Below, piece by piece: positions 11,420 through 23,425 of a stretch of 64,000 bases of DNA (positions are counted from its first letter, which is position 1; every line of letters starts with the position of its first letter). Source of the stretch: Manis javanica (Eukaryota; Chordata; Mammalia; Pholidota; Manidae); the NCBI RefSeq assembly GCF_040802235.1, contig NC_133169.1, positions 46,259,034 through 46,323,033 on the forward strand, written 5' to 3'. Under the pieces are notes generated by a model. It was given only the letters and a program-made list of their open reading frames with translations. It ran no database searches and was not told the DNA's origin. The translations under genes and the position numbers were made by a program.

Positions 11420-13035
11420 AATGACCTAGAGTGTTGATTCCTGCAAAGCAATCCAGGAAATAATCAAAATAACAAAAAACAAGAAATGGGAAAATCTTAA
11501 AAGATAGAAAGAAACAAAGGACTGGTTCTTTGAAAAAAAAATTATTAACTGACTAGCTATACTGGCCAAGATAAAAAAGAGAGAAGACATAAATTACCAA
11601 TTTTAGGAAGAAAGGAGGGACATCATTGCAGATCCTACAGATAATTATGACCATAAAGATGAAGCACACATGAGGAAGAAACAGATATCTTGAATAATCT
11701 AATACATACTTTAAAAATAAAATTTGTGGCTAAAAACCTTCCAGGAAAAAAAAAGTTTTAGGCCCAGATGGCTGCACCAGCAAGTTTTCTCAAACATTTA
11801 ACAATTGTACACAAATTTTTCCAGAAAATAAAAGAGAAAGGAATGCCTCCCAACTCACCTCTTAAGGCCAGCATTACCTGATGTTAGAAACAGACAGTAC
11901 AAGAAGACTAGAGACCAAATATCCCTCAGTATCATGGATTCAAAGATCTTCAATAAAATACCAGCAATTGAAATCCAACATTATGTTAAAAAGACAATAC
12001 AACATGACAAAGTGAGGTTTATCTCAGCATGCAAGGGAAGTTAAAAATCCAAAACTCAATCGAGTTAATTCACCATATCAGTAGACAAAAGAAATACATA
12101 TGCTCATCCCAAGAGATGCAGAAAATCATTTGACAAATTCAGCATTCATGCCTAATTAAAAACCCTCAGATAGTTAATAATAGAAGGGAACTTTCTCAAA
12201 CTGAGGAAAAGCATCTATAAAATGGCCTGCTGACACCACAGTTAATTGTGAAAGGGCAAATCAAGAACAGTATCAGGAACAAGGCTGGGGCGTCACCTTT
12301 CGCCACTGTTATGTGACTTCATACTGAAAGTTTTACTCATTGCAGTAAGAGAAGAAATAGAAATAAAAGACAAAGGCATACAAATTAGAATGGAAGAAAT
12401 AAAAGTAATTCTCTTCACAGGCGACATGATTGTATATTAGAAAATGCCAAAGAATCCATGAGAAAGTCACAAGGACTAATTAGTAAGTTTAGCAAGGTCA
12501 ATGGATAGAAGGCCAATATAAGTTCAATTTACAAAATTAATTGCATTTCTATATATAGTTTATATATTACCAAAAAAGTTGAGAATTTTCAAATAGTGAC
12601 ATTATAATAACATCAAATAATACAAAATACTGTGGTGTAATTTAACTCCAAAATTTAGCAAACTGTGTATAATCTCCAAAACATTTATTAAAGAAATCAA
12701 AGACCTAAACAAATTAGAGATATACCCTGTTCATAAGTTGAAAGTCTCAATGTTGCTATGATGTCAATTTTCCCTCAGTGCAATTTTAATATCATAGCAG
12801 GATATTTTGTAGAAATTGAGAAGCTAATTCTAAAATGTATACGGAAAAATCAAAGGAACTACAAGAGCTGAAACAATTCTGAAAAAGGCAAAGTTGGAGG
12901 ATATAAACTGTCTCATTTCAAGACTTACTATAAAGCTACATTAACCAAGACAGTATAGTGTTGGAGAAAGAATAGTCACATAAAACAATGTAAAGGAGCA
13001 GAGTCTAGATATAGTCTCACACATAAATCAATTTA
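11420..13035 (+). mobile_element. Ancient L1 ORF2 fragment, sense
   Basis: Decayed ORF2 sequence in sense: 'actggttctttgaaaaaa' (about 11,521), a 'gcccagatggctgcaccagcaa' block (11,762), 'tttcccagaaaat'-like text, 'gtgaggtttatctcagcatgcaa' (12,011), a loop like the RT core with 'cttcacaggcgacatgattgt', and 'ttctaaaatgtatacggaaaaatcaaagga' (12,828). Stops and indels occur throughout, so it is a dead copy. It breaks off near 13,035. Confidence 0.75.
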
Positions 13036-14735
13036 TTTTTTAATGAAGATGTAAAGGGATTTCAATGGAGAAAAAGTAATCTTGTCCTATGACATGTAGA
13101 TTTATGGTTGGTTGTTACACAGCAAATTGCTGACTGGTACATAAATTGACACACAGATGTGGGGTACTTCCATAATTGTAGCCAGAAATATGTAGCTTTG
13201 GTTGTGGGCTGCAAGGAGACTGTTAGTGGAAGCAGGAAAAATGCTGCCATGTATTATACAGAGGCAAAATATTCGGCATAAATGTTGCCTGTGATAACTT
13301 ATAAGACAGACACTATAGCTAATGAAATGATAAAATTAGGCAAAAATATTTCGAGGAAGAATATTGACAGATGAGCTAAAATAATTACTTGCTAAAGTAT
13401 TAAGGAAATAACAAAAGAGTTGATATGAGTTTATGAGTTCAAAGTCTCAATGATGTTGCTATGATGTCAAATTTTCCTTAATTGTTCTACAGTCAACTAA
13501 GAATGTGCAGGGTTGGATAATGAAGAAGTTCTTACCATATCAAAGGTATGGCAATTATTACACAGCCTCATGTTGTTGATGTTACTGAAACATTGTCAGA
13601 AGCTAACAATTAACTGGAAGCCCACAGGCTCCCATTTGAAACCAATAAAATTAAAGATGGTTGCTGCAGTCTATGAGGCAAGAAAACCAGAACTGCCTAA
13701 TAGATAAGGAAATCAAGGAAGAAATTAGGAAGCCATAGAAGGGAAGGATGAATGCCAAATATCTTCAGAGTTGTTTTACATCTTCTGAAGATTTGAATTC
13801 CAAGGCTCAAGAATCAAACTGACTCGGCAGGGGTCATATCCCCATGCCCTAAGTAGGAGAGGTTATAGTTCCATCTAATCATGGAAAAGTTAAATCCTAG
13901 AACCAAATCTGGCTACTGTAAGGAAAGAAAATATATGAAAAGAAAAAAAAACTATCTTTCATACTTGGTAACTACACACACCCTGCAGAAGGTGGTGAAG
14001 AAATACCTCTCAAGAAACTCCCAGTTATGCATGAATTTTACCATGAGTTTTACCACTTCTGCTTTCTCTCAAACCTCACTAAAATGACAATTAAGGGATT
14101 ACAAATAGTATAAATCTTTAAGAATCAAGAAAGTTGCAATGAAGATGACAGTAACAAAATTTTAGACTTTGCAAAATGAATGGGTAATCAACATTGCACA
14201 CAAAGGAAACAGAAGTTTAAGCTGGTAATACAGTAGCCCTGAAGTGCAGATTTATACAGTAGATTAATAGAAGTCTCTAGAATTGGGGAGGGGTGGGGGT
14301 TTGATTGGTGAAGAGCATGAGGGCTGGTTTAAAAGTCTGCACAGAAGTAGTTAGATCCCTATGGTCAATGAGGTGCCCCTACTCTAGCCCACGTGAAGAT
14401 GGGAGGGGTTAACCTGGGAGAACTCTCTACTCAGAGACTCCATACTGATCCAAGAAAAAGAGCAGTGAGCTGAAATCAGGGCCACTGAGTGATAATTCTT
14501 TCCCATCTCATCCACAGATCCCTTTCCCTCTAAGATTACCAGGATGTTGGCAGCCAGACTTACACTCTACAGACTGGAAATTAGTGAATTTCTCTCTGTG
14601 TATACTGGCAAGTTATTAGAAGAGACTTCCAGATCTTGACATTTAGAGGTCCCCCACTGAAGTGGCTGAGACATCACTCAGTTGTGAAGGCCACCAAGCA
14701 ACCAGCTTTGTGCATACTATGCTTCTAAATAATTT
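13036..14735. other. Mostly unrecognised sequence
   Basis: No supported gene. Bases 13,441-13,477 repeat, with small gaps, part of the L1 text at 12,741-12,775, so at least one more L1 scrap is present. A 138-base open stretch near 13,513-13,700 matches no family I know. Confidence 0.3.
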
Positions 14736-14739
14736 TTAT

Positions 14740-15690
14740 TGATTCATCATAAATATAAAGAGCTATGAATCACCAGTCATTTTAAAAACCTCTAATATTA
14801 GAGAAAACATACATACAAGAAGAAAATCTCCAGGGAAAGAAAGATATTAGATAAAATATATAATACATTTCCTTAGAGAAATCAGAAAAGGTACTGCATC
14901 TATCAATTAAAACCAAATAGAACATCACATCACACAAGAAAAGAACCCCCAAAGAATAAAATGCCCCTTAAAGTCAGAAATTTGACAGTATAAATGATAA
15001 ACTCAATGAAGATGGTCAAGAAAATCTCCTATAAATAAAACAAACAACAGAGAGAAAACTAGAGAAAATGTATACTTAAAAAAAATGGAGAGCAGTCCAG
15101 AAGCTTCAATACTTGAATAGAAGTTCCAAAAAGAAAGAAAAAAAGAAAAGAGAAAGAACAATTATTATCGATAGCATAATATATGTATATTTCCCAGAAT
15201 GAAGGTCTTGAGTTTTAAGTTAAAATGGACCCACCAAAGCACTCATGATTCATTTTAAAAATGACCAACACCAAAGCACGCCATGGTATTCAGGTTATGC
15301 TGGAGAAAGAGAAGACACAAATGCCTTCAGAAAGAAAAAGTAAAATAGGTTATATGAAAAGGAGTAAGAATCTGAATGTTATTACACATCTCAAAAGCAA
15401 CACTGGCAGCTAGTAACAATGGAATGATCCTCAATTCCAATCCTCGATGATCCTCAGAAAAATCCATCTATTCTGAGGAATATGATTTTCAGCACAAAAT
15501 TTCACAGTGACCCAAAGTATCAATCCATTGTGTAGACATATAAAAACATTAACAGACATTAAAAGCCTAAACAATTTTTTCCCCCACATTCCCTTCTTTA
15601 AGACTGCAGTGTGTTCAGGAACTGTGAATGAAGACCAAATATACCTGGGAAATAAATATTTGGTCATTTGAATGACCAAGTATTTATTTC
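14740..15690 (+). mobile_element. Old L1/HAL1-type ORF1 region fragment
   Basis: A-rich sense-strand text. It includes 'gccttcagaaagaaaaagtaaaataggttatatgaaaaggagtaag' (split by decay) and 'catctcaaaagcaacactggcagctag', which match the ORF1 3' part of old L1M/HAL1 elements. No open frame remains. Confidence 0.5.
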
Positions 15691-15774
15691 TTATGACTCA
15701 TTATACCTCACTGCCCTTTAGGGCACCCCTCTCCCTTCTAACACTGGCAGCTCTTGTACAGGGAAGGAGGCGAC

Positions 15775-15992
15775 ACTGAAGCCAGGAGCACTGCAGGCAA
15801 ATCCTGCCTCTGCCCCCTAGTAGCTGTCTGAACTTGCATGAGTCACTCCACTTTTCTGGGCAGCAGTTTCCTCATCTGCAAAATGCTAACAAGGGTGGAG
15901 TTGTCTGAGGATTAAGTGACTCAATCAGTGTAACTGAACAGCTGTAACAGTGCCTGGCACACAGTAAGTGCTGGAGCACTGCTTACTGTATT
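15775..15992 (-). repeat. MIR SINE, antisense
   Basis: On the plus strand: 'tgcctctgccccctagtagctgtctgaac', 'cagtttcctcatctgcaaaatg', 'aggattaagtga' and 'cagtgcctggcacacagtaagtgct'. This is the reverse complement of the MIR core and is nearly full-length. Confidence 0.85.
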
Positions 15993-16469
15993 GTATTTGT
16001 GTGATGTAAGGACATCCTTGAGTGTACTCTGCTCCCGACTGTGAGACTAGACTTTGCTATTAGTTACCTGCTTGGCATTGCCAGGCTTGCTTTTGTTTCT
16101 GCTTGCTCATTTCAACCTGCAGGTATTGGTGTCCTTATCTTCCATCCCAGGCCTGCTGACTTGGATGTCATAGCTCATATGAGCACCCTGGGATTTGCCC
16201 CCTCATGCTCCAGATTCCCAATGACTAGATCTCTAATAATTGCTATCAGAACTTTTTATTATAAACTGCCCACCTTACTCTACCTTACCTCCCCCATACT
16301 AGTTCAATTCCACAGATCCTGACATTTATGGAGACATGGACTCTAAAGTCTTTACTCACTGCCCACTTACTCTGGATCTGTGCATCTGGGTTTGTATTTT
16401 AGGTTTCTACTTGCATAGACCTATAACTCATAGTAGTAACTAAAATTGGTGCAGCCCTTACATACACAC
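15993..16469. other. Unique intergenic sequence
   Basis: No gene or repeat recognised. Short open frames here are uninformative. Confidence 0.35.
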
Positions 16470-16600
16470 ACACATATATATATTCAGGCAAGATAAATAA
16501 CTTGTCCAAAGTTGTAGGTAATTAGTTGCAGAAATAGAACTAAAAACAGGTTTTCTGACTCCAGACACTATATTCTTTCCCGTATGCCACAATACCTATA
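16470..16600 (+). repeat. MIR SINE fragment, sense
   Basis: The order 'aagataaataacttgtccaaagtt', 'tagttgcagaaatagaac' and 'ttttctgactccagacactatattct' corresponds to the second half of MIR. An 'acacacacatatatata' stretch precedes it. Confidence 0.7.
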
Positions 16601-17289
16601 AAGTCTGAACAGACTCTTCAGACCAGCCTTCTACCATTCAAAACTCATTTATAAAAATTTTCAAGCCTCATTCAAAGGTTTGATGTTATACAACAAGATC
16701 AAAGCAAATAGCATAGTGATTTTGGAAGTTAATGACAATCAGGATTGTCTTGCCAGCGGGCTTCAGCCCCAGGCAAGTTCACTATGGATTCAAGGAGACC
16801 AAAGAATGGCAATGGAATGTTCTTGGGGTGAAAGCTTTTAGTACCTGGCTTGTTCTCCCAGCGATAGGTGGAGCGCTGGAGCACTAGAATTACGTCTGCA
16901 TCCAACAGCCTGCAGGTCTGCAATCTGCCCTTGTCTCTGCCTCAGCCCAGAGCACTGGGCAGAGCTCTTTACATAGTGACTCAGTCAATAAAAGCTTATT
17001 GCCTACGGGTGCAGAAGCAGCAGCCTAGCAGCAGGCCAGTTACATCATCAAGAAGTTTAGGGCCAGGTGAGGGTCCTGGCCACAGGAACCTTCACTTTAT
17101 CCACCGGATCAATCAATTGTTAAAAACCACACTCCCTAAAAAACATAACATCAATTTCCAAGCCTCCCCATCCAGCCCTGCCCCCTCTCCTAAACTTTCA
17201 CACCTGCACCAACAGCTGCTGGGGTCCAGGTGTGGCTCAGTGTGCTCACTCAGTTCACTGGCTATAGTATGGCTCCATTTCTGTCAATG
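16601..17289. other. Unique intergenic sequence
   Basis: No supported gene or repeat. A 152-codon open stretch at 16,868-17,326 has no recognisable domain and runs into an L2-like repeat. Confidence 0.35.
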
Positions 17290-17650
17290 GCCTCAGATTT
17301 TCACTACAATCAAAATCTCAGAGTAACAACTGACTTGTCCCTTGCCCCCACCTGTCCCATTCAGGTATCTCTTGAAATCAGACATTGTTCTCCTGCATTA
17401 TCTGCCCCATGTGAACTGCCCCTCTCACTCTTACACCCACTGCTGGGATCCAGGCCCTCACAACCTCACCTGTCAGCTATTACTCTAGTCTTTGCCTTGC
17501 TTTTGTATTCTCCCTTTTTGTTCCATCCTGAAACCACACCAGATTAAGCTTGGTACCTTATGTCATTTGTCTCCTGCGGAAAAGCTTTCTGTGGCTCTCC
17601 ACACCCTTTAAGATAATATCAATTCCTGAACATGTGCTTCCTAAACTGTG
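17290..17650 (+). mobile_element. L2/CR1-type LINE fragment, sense
   Basis: Text such as 'tctcagagtaacaactgacttgtccctt' (split), 'ccactgctgggatccaggccctcacaacctc', 'ctcctgcggaaaagctttctgtggctctcc' and 'ctttaagataatatcaa' follows the L2 ORF2 end in degenerate form. Confidence 0.5.
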
Positions 17651-18849
17651 CTGAGAAAAACCACTGATATTTGGATATTAAAAGATGCTTCATTTAAAAA
17701 AAGGAAGCTACCATCACTTCTCCATTTACATGCACATTAGGTAAGTGCCTAAATATGTGACAGGGACCTGAAACTTTTTTTTTAAACCAGCACTTCAAAT
17801 GGTTCTGGCCACAGAACACGTTTTTTTCAATGAAAACATTGGAACATCTGATTAGCACCAACATTCCACAAAACACAGTTCAGGACATTCACCACCTTAC
17901 TTCCACACCCCTTTCTGGACTTACCTCCCAATACTCCCCTACACAAATCCCTCTCAGCCTATAAACTGGCTCCTGACCAAACTGGAAGGAGTATTACCTT
18001 TGAGTTGAACACTGTCCTTTTTTGACCACCCGAAGCCTACTGAGTGTTCCAGACTCAGCTCACTGCATTTGAGACCACGTGTTCCCTACATGGAATTTCC
18101 TACATGGTCCCAGCTTTATATGATTTTTCCTGTTTAATAAAAATGATTCAAATACAGTATGGAATGCAGTTTTTTTTTTTTTTACTTTGAGGGATTCTTA
18201 TTGTAAGTAAATTCACATGTTAGAAAAAAAATCCCTTATTAAATTACATATCCTGATTTACAATTTATATAGTTGGTTCACTGTATAGTACTGAGCATGC
18301 CTACTTTTTGTACCATTTATTGGAAGCACGGTATGCAGTACTATATGGATAATTATGTTTAAAATCCTTTCAGATCTCTCCTACTAGGTTGGCCCATTTA
18401 TCTCCAGTACTTACTGATCTCCCAAAGTTAGATGCTCAATAACATATGTTGATTATAATCACTCTAGGGTTGCTGTCAGACTAGCTCAGAAAATTTGAAA
18501 TGGCAAAATTCTTTTTACCCAAAAATACAGATTTCAGCTTTAAAGTCCAAGCTAACTGCCTAAGAAAAGAATACCCTGCTTCAAATAGTAAGGTCTAGCC
18601 TGTAGTGGGGCATTTTCAAGCCAGGAAGTTTAAGGGAAACAAAAGACACTCATACGAGAGTCCTTATTGCACCTTTTTGCAGAACCTGCTGGGCTTTTAG
18701 GTCACTGCTCCTTTTAAGATTCACCTGGTGCTCAATGATCATAATTGAAAAACTACTTGAATAACTATACAAAAGCAGAATATGGGCCAGTGTATTTAGG
18801 TGCTTACAAAACAAATGAATGCACTAAATTACTTGTGGGTGAAATAATA
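17651..18849. other. Unrecognised sequence with an imperfect hairpin
   Basis: No gene. A T-run lies at 18,170-18,183. An imperfect inverted repeat pairs about 18,283-18,302 with 18,328-18,346. Neither can be tied to a family. Confidence 0.3.
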
Positions 18850-19045
18850 GGATATTTTGGATTTGTTTCAAAACACTGCAGCAAAAACAAATATCCAAAG
18901 ACCATAGGTCAAAGAAAGATTAAATAAGACTGGCAAAATGTTGATAACTGTTGAATTGGAGAACAAATACTTGAGGGCTCAATATACAACTCTATTTTTA
19001 TGTGTGTGTTAAAATTTCTACAGTAAAAAGCTATAAAATGTGTGG
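18850..19045 (+). mobile_element. Probable old L1 3'-end fragment
   Basis: The order 'gataactgttgaattgga', 'gagggctcaatatacaactct' and 'gtgttaaaatttctacagtaaaaag' resembles the 3' end of old L1M elements. Short and degenerate. Confidence 0.35.
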
Positions 19046-20160
19046 ATGACTGATGTGTGTTGAAGGGAAAGGACGATGAGGGCCCAAGTGCCTTGCTTAT
19101 CACATCTGTACCTGGGTTCTAATCATTCCACTGCCAAGAATCAGTCCAAGCCAGGTTTTCACCTTACTCTCACAATCACCATGCTTGGCACTTCAGGCTA
19201 TTGTCAACCAAGGCTCTGAGAAAGGCCAACCCAGGTATAACTTTCACCAGGAACAGGTAAGGAAGTGGAGCCAGGGATCCTTCTCTTTTCCCTTCGTTTC
19301 TGGTGTCCATCAGTTCTTCTGCCCACCAGCTTATGTACTTCCTGTCATCCCACCCAACTGCCACCTGCACAGCTGCCTTTCCATACTTGTCACAATATTC
19401 ACCTACAACTGCAACTTTCTCTCCTGTTGATGCCAAGAATATGAACCTTATGCCTCTCATTGTCTTTCTGTGTGCTCTTGACTGCTCTCTGACAATTGGA
19501 TGCCACCCCAACCCTGACCTTCTATACATGCTCTAATTCCAAGGTCCCTCAGATAGGCCCTCACATCATGCTCACCATCTGGCCTTAAAAGAGGCAGGGA
19601 GAGGCAGAAGATGTATGCAGAAAGGTGTAAGAGAATCAAGAATATATCCTACCATAAAAAAACAGAGAATGAGTTTCAAGGATACAGTGGTCAAAGGGGC
19701 AAAATGCCCTAGAAAAATCTATGGAGAATAAGTAGCTAGAAGATTTTGGTATCTACGAAATCATTACCAACTGAGATAAGTTTGGAAAATGATAGAAGTG
19801 AGTTCTGGAGTATAAAATTCAGGCAGATACACAGAAAATTTAGGAAAGAGGATATACAATGATAGGAAGGAGAAAAATATGATAGAATGTTATACAGAAA
19901 AAAGTTCAAACCTGGGGGTTTTCCAGACAAGGTAAGCAGATCTGGGTATGTTTGCAAGCTGAGAGAGGACCCAGTGAAAAGAGACACTGAAGAACCCAGG
20001 GAGTCAGAAACCAAGAAAATAGTCTTGGGAGGAACAGAAAGGAATGAGGATAAAAAAATATATATGGAAAGTGTTGGCCATAAGAGGAAGAGCTGACCTG
20101 TCTGACATTAGAAGGATAAATGGAGGGCTCAGATTTTAAGGAGCTCAATTTTGAAAAAGC
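19046..20160. other. Unrecognised intergenic sequence
   Basis: Contains a 117-codon open stretch on the minus strand (19,176-19,529) with no recognisable domain, no promoter and no family match. I do not call it a gene. Confidence 0.35.
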
Positions 20161-20164
20161 TAAA

Positions 20165-20380
20165 GATTTTCCCTGAACAGTTTTGATGTTCTCAGTAAAA
20201 ATGTATTAAATTAAAGGAGATAACATATGTAAAATACTTGGCACAAGGTTTAACACATAATAGTTGTTTAACATACAGTGTCCTAGGAGACTTAATATTA
20301 GCTGTTAGGGATAGTAGCAGCACAGAAGCAAACACTTATTGTTTACTATATGCCTGAAACCTTTCTAAGCTATTGCAGCA
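20165..20380. repeat. MIR-like remnants
   Basis: 'taaaatacttggcacaaggtttaacacataatagttgttt' (split) at 20,228-20,268 looks like the antisense MIR core. 'gcaaacacttattgtttactatatgcctg' at 20,326-20,355 looks like a sense MIR 5' part. Both are short. Confidence 0.4.
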
Positions 20381-20963
20381 GTACTAACGGATGTAGAAGG
20401 AGCAAGAACAGCAATAATCAATGCATATTGTTAAAGAATAAAGCTAGCAGAAGTAAGCTTCAGAAACACAGAAGGTTGGTTGAGAGATGCTATGGAGATT
20501 TCATCAGCAAATGAATAAACTGATCTTAAGCATCTGTAGGAACTCACTTGAAATTCTGTACAGGCATTGGTACTGGGAAAGGTTGCTAGGAGTTCAGTCA
20601 GAAAGGAAGCTAGTGGAATAGGTGAAAATGGAATAAGCAGTGAGTCATACTACACAAAGAAGAGTACAACTACTTAAAAAGTTTAGCAGATCATATCTTA
20701 GAGGAAGATTGGTTATGCTCAGCCATGAAGATTAAGCATCTCCTGTGTCCCTTGAAACTTTGGTTAAACCTACCTTACTACTAGTTAAGAGAAGGGGTGA
20801 AACAGTCAAGGATGGGAGGTATGGTTAGTATATTATAACATAAGTGCTAAAGTCATGAAAATGCAGCAGATGATGAATGGACAAGAAAACTGGGAACGAG
20901 GTCATGTAGTCTTGATTCATTTAAGGACTTTATGTGACTGCAAGGAGGTTAAAAGTATAACCC

Positions 20964-20969
20964 TCAGTC
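20964..20969. repeat. 6-bp target site duplication (left copy) of the provirus
   Basis: TCAGTC here is repeated exactly at 28,996-29,001. A 6-bp duplication is what betaretroviral (class II, ERVK/IAP) integrases make. Confidence 0.95.
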
Positions 20970-21303
20970 TGTCGCGTGCCCTGTCCTCGCCGGCAAGAAC
21001 AGCACGCAACAACAGCAGGATTCTTCTGCAGAAAGCTTTATTCTTCAGCTCTTTGTGAAACAAATGAGTTGGGCAGGACCCAGAGGGGAAGGAGAGGCTT
21101 GCTTATATAGTTCTCATGCTCTGACCTGGTTGGTGCGGCTCCATATGCCTTATTAGCATAACCATTTGGTGGGTCTCATTGGTCCTTATGCCAAGGCGCA
21201 ATTAGCATGTAGTTTAGTGGTGTGGGATGATTTGTCATTAGGAAGTTCGGGGCCTTCCGGCTGCCCTGCATTGGGCGCTATTTTCTGAGCGCGGCTGCCA
21301 ACA
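20970..21303 (-). repeat. 3' LTR of the provirus (334 bp)
   Basis: Begins (minus strand) TGTTGGCAGCCGCGC and ends GGGCACGCGACA. The TATA-like TATATA is at 21,104-21,109 and the AATAAA poly(A) signal is the complement of 21,037-21,042, about 65 bases downstream of the TATA. That gives a short R region. Identical to the 5' LTR except at three positions. Confidence 0.95.
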
Positions 21304-21318
21304 TCTCCCCCTTTTTTG
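21304..21318 (-). promoter_or_regulatory. Polypurine tract (plus-strand primer site)
   Basis: Read on the minus strand, AAAAAAGGGGGAGA lies directly before the 3' LTR start. Position and composition are those of a retroviral PPT, the RNase H-resistant primer for plus-strand DNA synthesis. Confidence 0.9.
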
Positions 21319-21649
21319 TCTAACAGAAGCTCAAGGCGGAACTTGCCAGCAGAGGTGGAGACAGAGGCCTGACCTCCATCATACTTCCTGATGCCCCCTT
21401 TTTGGAGAGGGGTTCTGGGCATCTACCCCTATGCAGTCAGGCATGCCTCTCAGAGGGGTCCAAGACCTCTTGCAGTGCTTTGCCTCGCATCCTCTGGCTG
21501 GCGTTGGGACCGCTTGGTACAAAGGGTTTGGACCCTTTTTCTCAACCCTCTTGCACCATGAGCTTCTTAAAGAAAGCTGTGATTAAGCATTGAGGTACTC
21601 GGGCCTGGTGCAGTGCCACATGGGCTCAGGGTGCAAGAGCTACCTCAAG
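21319..21649 (-). other. Provirus region between env and the PPT
   Basis: About 330 bases of 3' untranslated proviral sequence. The short open stretches here (for example 21,186-21,422) cross into the LTR and have no recognisable accessory-gene features. Confidence 0.6.
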
Positions 21650-23425
21650 CTAAAGCCGAGCTTCCTTCTTAAGCATGTTGAGCCACACTTGGGGAGAGGC
21701 GCCAACGTCTATCGCCATTAGGGCTTGAGCAAGGATCACCTTGTCCTGCTTATGTTGGTTGCGGAGTCTGCATAACAACCAGAGTAAGAGCATGAGACCT
21801 CCAAGCAGGAACACGCCCATCCCAGCCATGCCCGCCCACTCCTTGACGTGGGAGAGAGCTCTGAGGAACCAGGAAGAGAGTCCTTCCGCTACGGAGATAT
21901 CTAGACGGGTGGAGTTGATGTGGATAATTTCTCGCCCCAGCTCTTCTAGTGTCCCATCGAAGTCTTGGGACCAGTTTCCTGAAAGATACTGGGACAGGTC
22001 TTGTGACAGATTAGCTGCCCGTGTAAAATTTTTATATTGAATGCTAGCGATGCAGAGGGCACGATATTTCCGCTCACATCCCAATTGGGCCATTTGCCAG
22101 AGCACCTCTATTTGTTCCTCCACGAGATCTATGCGTTGATTGAGGATCATTATTCCTCCTTTCAGTTTGCCATCAAGTGTGGACTGTTGGTCCAGGGCAG
22201 AAGCTACTGAGGCTGCAAGGTTATTGAGCTCTGTAGCCGATTTGATGGAGGTGTCTAAAGCTATACCAGCGGCGGTGGCTGCGACCGCGGTCGCGGAGAT
22301 CAGGAGCACTATGGCGGCTGTAACACCGAAATCGCGCCTTTCTCGAAACAGAGTCATGGTGTTAGGGGCGTCTACGGGAACAGGGACCCAACGGGGGATG
22401 CGGACTACCAAAGCATTGGTAAAGTTACGCGCATCCCAACACTGAGACAGAAAGCAGGTTTCATTGGAGCAGGAGTCAAAGCTACTATTGGATAAGATAA
22501 ACAGAAATGGGGGGTATACGCATACTGGAGAAGGTGGAAAAAGGGAATTAGGTGACTCTGGACCTGATTTTGCTGAACACGTGTAGTTCTCGTTGTTATG
22601 GGTCATGATCATGTTCCAGTGTGCGCGCATGTGGTTATTCTTGCACCAAAAGGTGATATTTTTTACACCGATTCCCCCACCCTGGAGGGCGGAAAAGGGG
22701 GAGAGGTCGGTACACGAGCCATTGACTCCACACAGCATCCATTTATGGAAGGGGTTCATGCTCAGCTGCTGACGAAACTCGCCTTCGAGCACCTTTACTG
22801 GCCACCAAGCCTCATTGGCTGGCCGTCCCTCCATATCTGGGGAGATGGTAAACTCCTGCCTCTCAGTTGCCCACGTTACTACAGTTGACTGACAGTCAGT
22901 CCAGGGCCACAGCTCTCCCTCATAGTCGCCCACACAATGGGAGGCATATTTGGGTTGACGAGGCCTGTCGGTGGAATTGTTCCTGGGAGAGTGTACAAAT
23001 GTGCCATTGATCCAGAGAACCATCTGGTGGATAGTCATGTTCTTATAGGGCGGGCTCCCTTCCTTATTAGGCCCTTCAAATTTAGCTGACATAACGGGGA
23101 GGCTACTGGCCTCTAGAATTATGTCACTGAACCATCCGTATTTCCTCCGTTTCAGGGAGATACAGCCAGCTAGATTCTGAGTGGTGAAGCATAATGACCC
23201 ATTAGTTACGAAGGATCGGTTTTCTCCCAGGGGAGCTACTAGGGTGTCTTTAACTAAGTAGGGCAAGTTCATACTAGCATTGGTAGTGAAAAAGCGCGGA
23301 AAAACGGCTGCATTGAAACGGACAGGCATAGGCTTAGGAAAGGCAGACAGGATTCCCCATCTCAATACTCCCTGAGTCGGGGTCTCCAGTGTCAGGAGCA
23401 GGGTCAGGAGGTATAGCGAAGTCAT
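21650..23425 (-). CDS. env: Envelope glycoprotein (Env), open, 591 aa
   Basis: An uninterrupted 591-codon frame that overlaps the end of pol by about 90 bases, as usual for a spliced env. Visible parts: a hydrophobic signal peptide (residues 1-19); a surface subunit with many N-x-S/T sites and paired cysteines; a furin-type RERR at 361-364; an Ala/Ile-rich fusion peptide directly after (about 368-392); a heptad-rich region (about 395-445); a cysteine pair C450-C458 with seven residues between; a membrane anchor at about 534-553; and a cytoplasmic tail of about 38 residues. No CX6CC motif is seen, which fits non-covalent SU-TM association as in betaretroviruses. Receptor and fusogenicity are unknown. 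IAP-like elements often lack env, so an open env here is notable. No frame damage is visible. Confidence 0.92.
   Translation of the reverse strand: MTSLYLLTLLLTLETPTQGVLRWGILSAFPKPMPVRFNAAVFPRFFTTNASMNLPYLVKDTLVAPLGENRSFVTNGSLCFTTQNLAGCISLKRRKYGWFSDIILEASSLPVMSAKFEGPNKEGSPPYKNMTIHQMVLWINGTFVHSPRNNSTDRPRQPKYASHCVGDYEGELWPWTDCQSTVVTWATERQEFTISPDMEGRPANEAWWPVKVLEGEFRQQLSMNPFHKWMLCGVNGSCTDLSPFSALQGGGIGVKNITFWCKNNHMRAHWNMIMTHNNENYTCSAKSGPESPNSLFPPSPVCVYPPFLFILSNSSFDSCSNETCFLSQCWDARNFTNALVVRIPRWVPVPVDAPNTMTLFRERRDFGVTAAIVLLISATAVAATAAGIALDTSIKSATELNNLAASVASALDQQSTLDGKLKGGIMILNQRIDLVEEQIEVLWQMAQLGCERKYRALCIASIQYKNFTRAANLSQDLSQYLSGNWSQDFDGTLEELGREIIHINSTRLDISVAEGLSSWFLRALSHVKEWAGMAGMGVFLLGGLMLLLWLLCRLRNQHKQDKVILAQALMAIDVGASPQVWLNMLKKEARL

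Noticed and set aside
12741-13477. A ~35-base block at 12,741 repeated at 13,441
   Set aside because: The block is ordinary L1 ORF2 text, so the second copy is most simply another L1 scrap.
19176-19529. A 117-codon minus-strand open frame
   Set aside because: No recognisable family or domain, no promoter or poly(A) signal, and overlapping open frames on the other strand. Length is compatible with chance.
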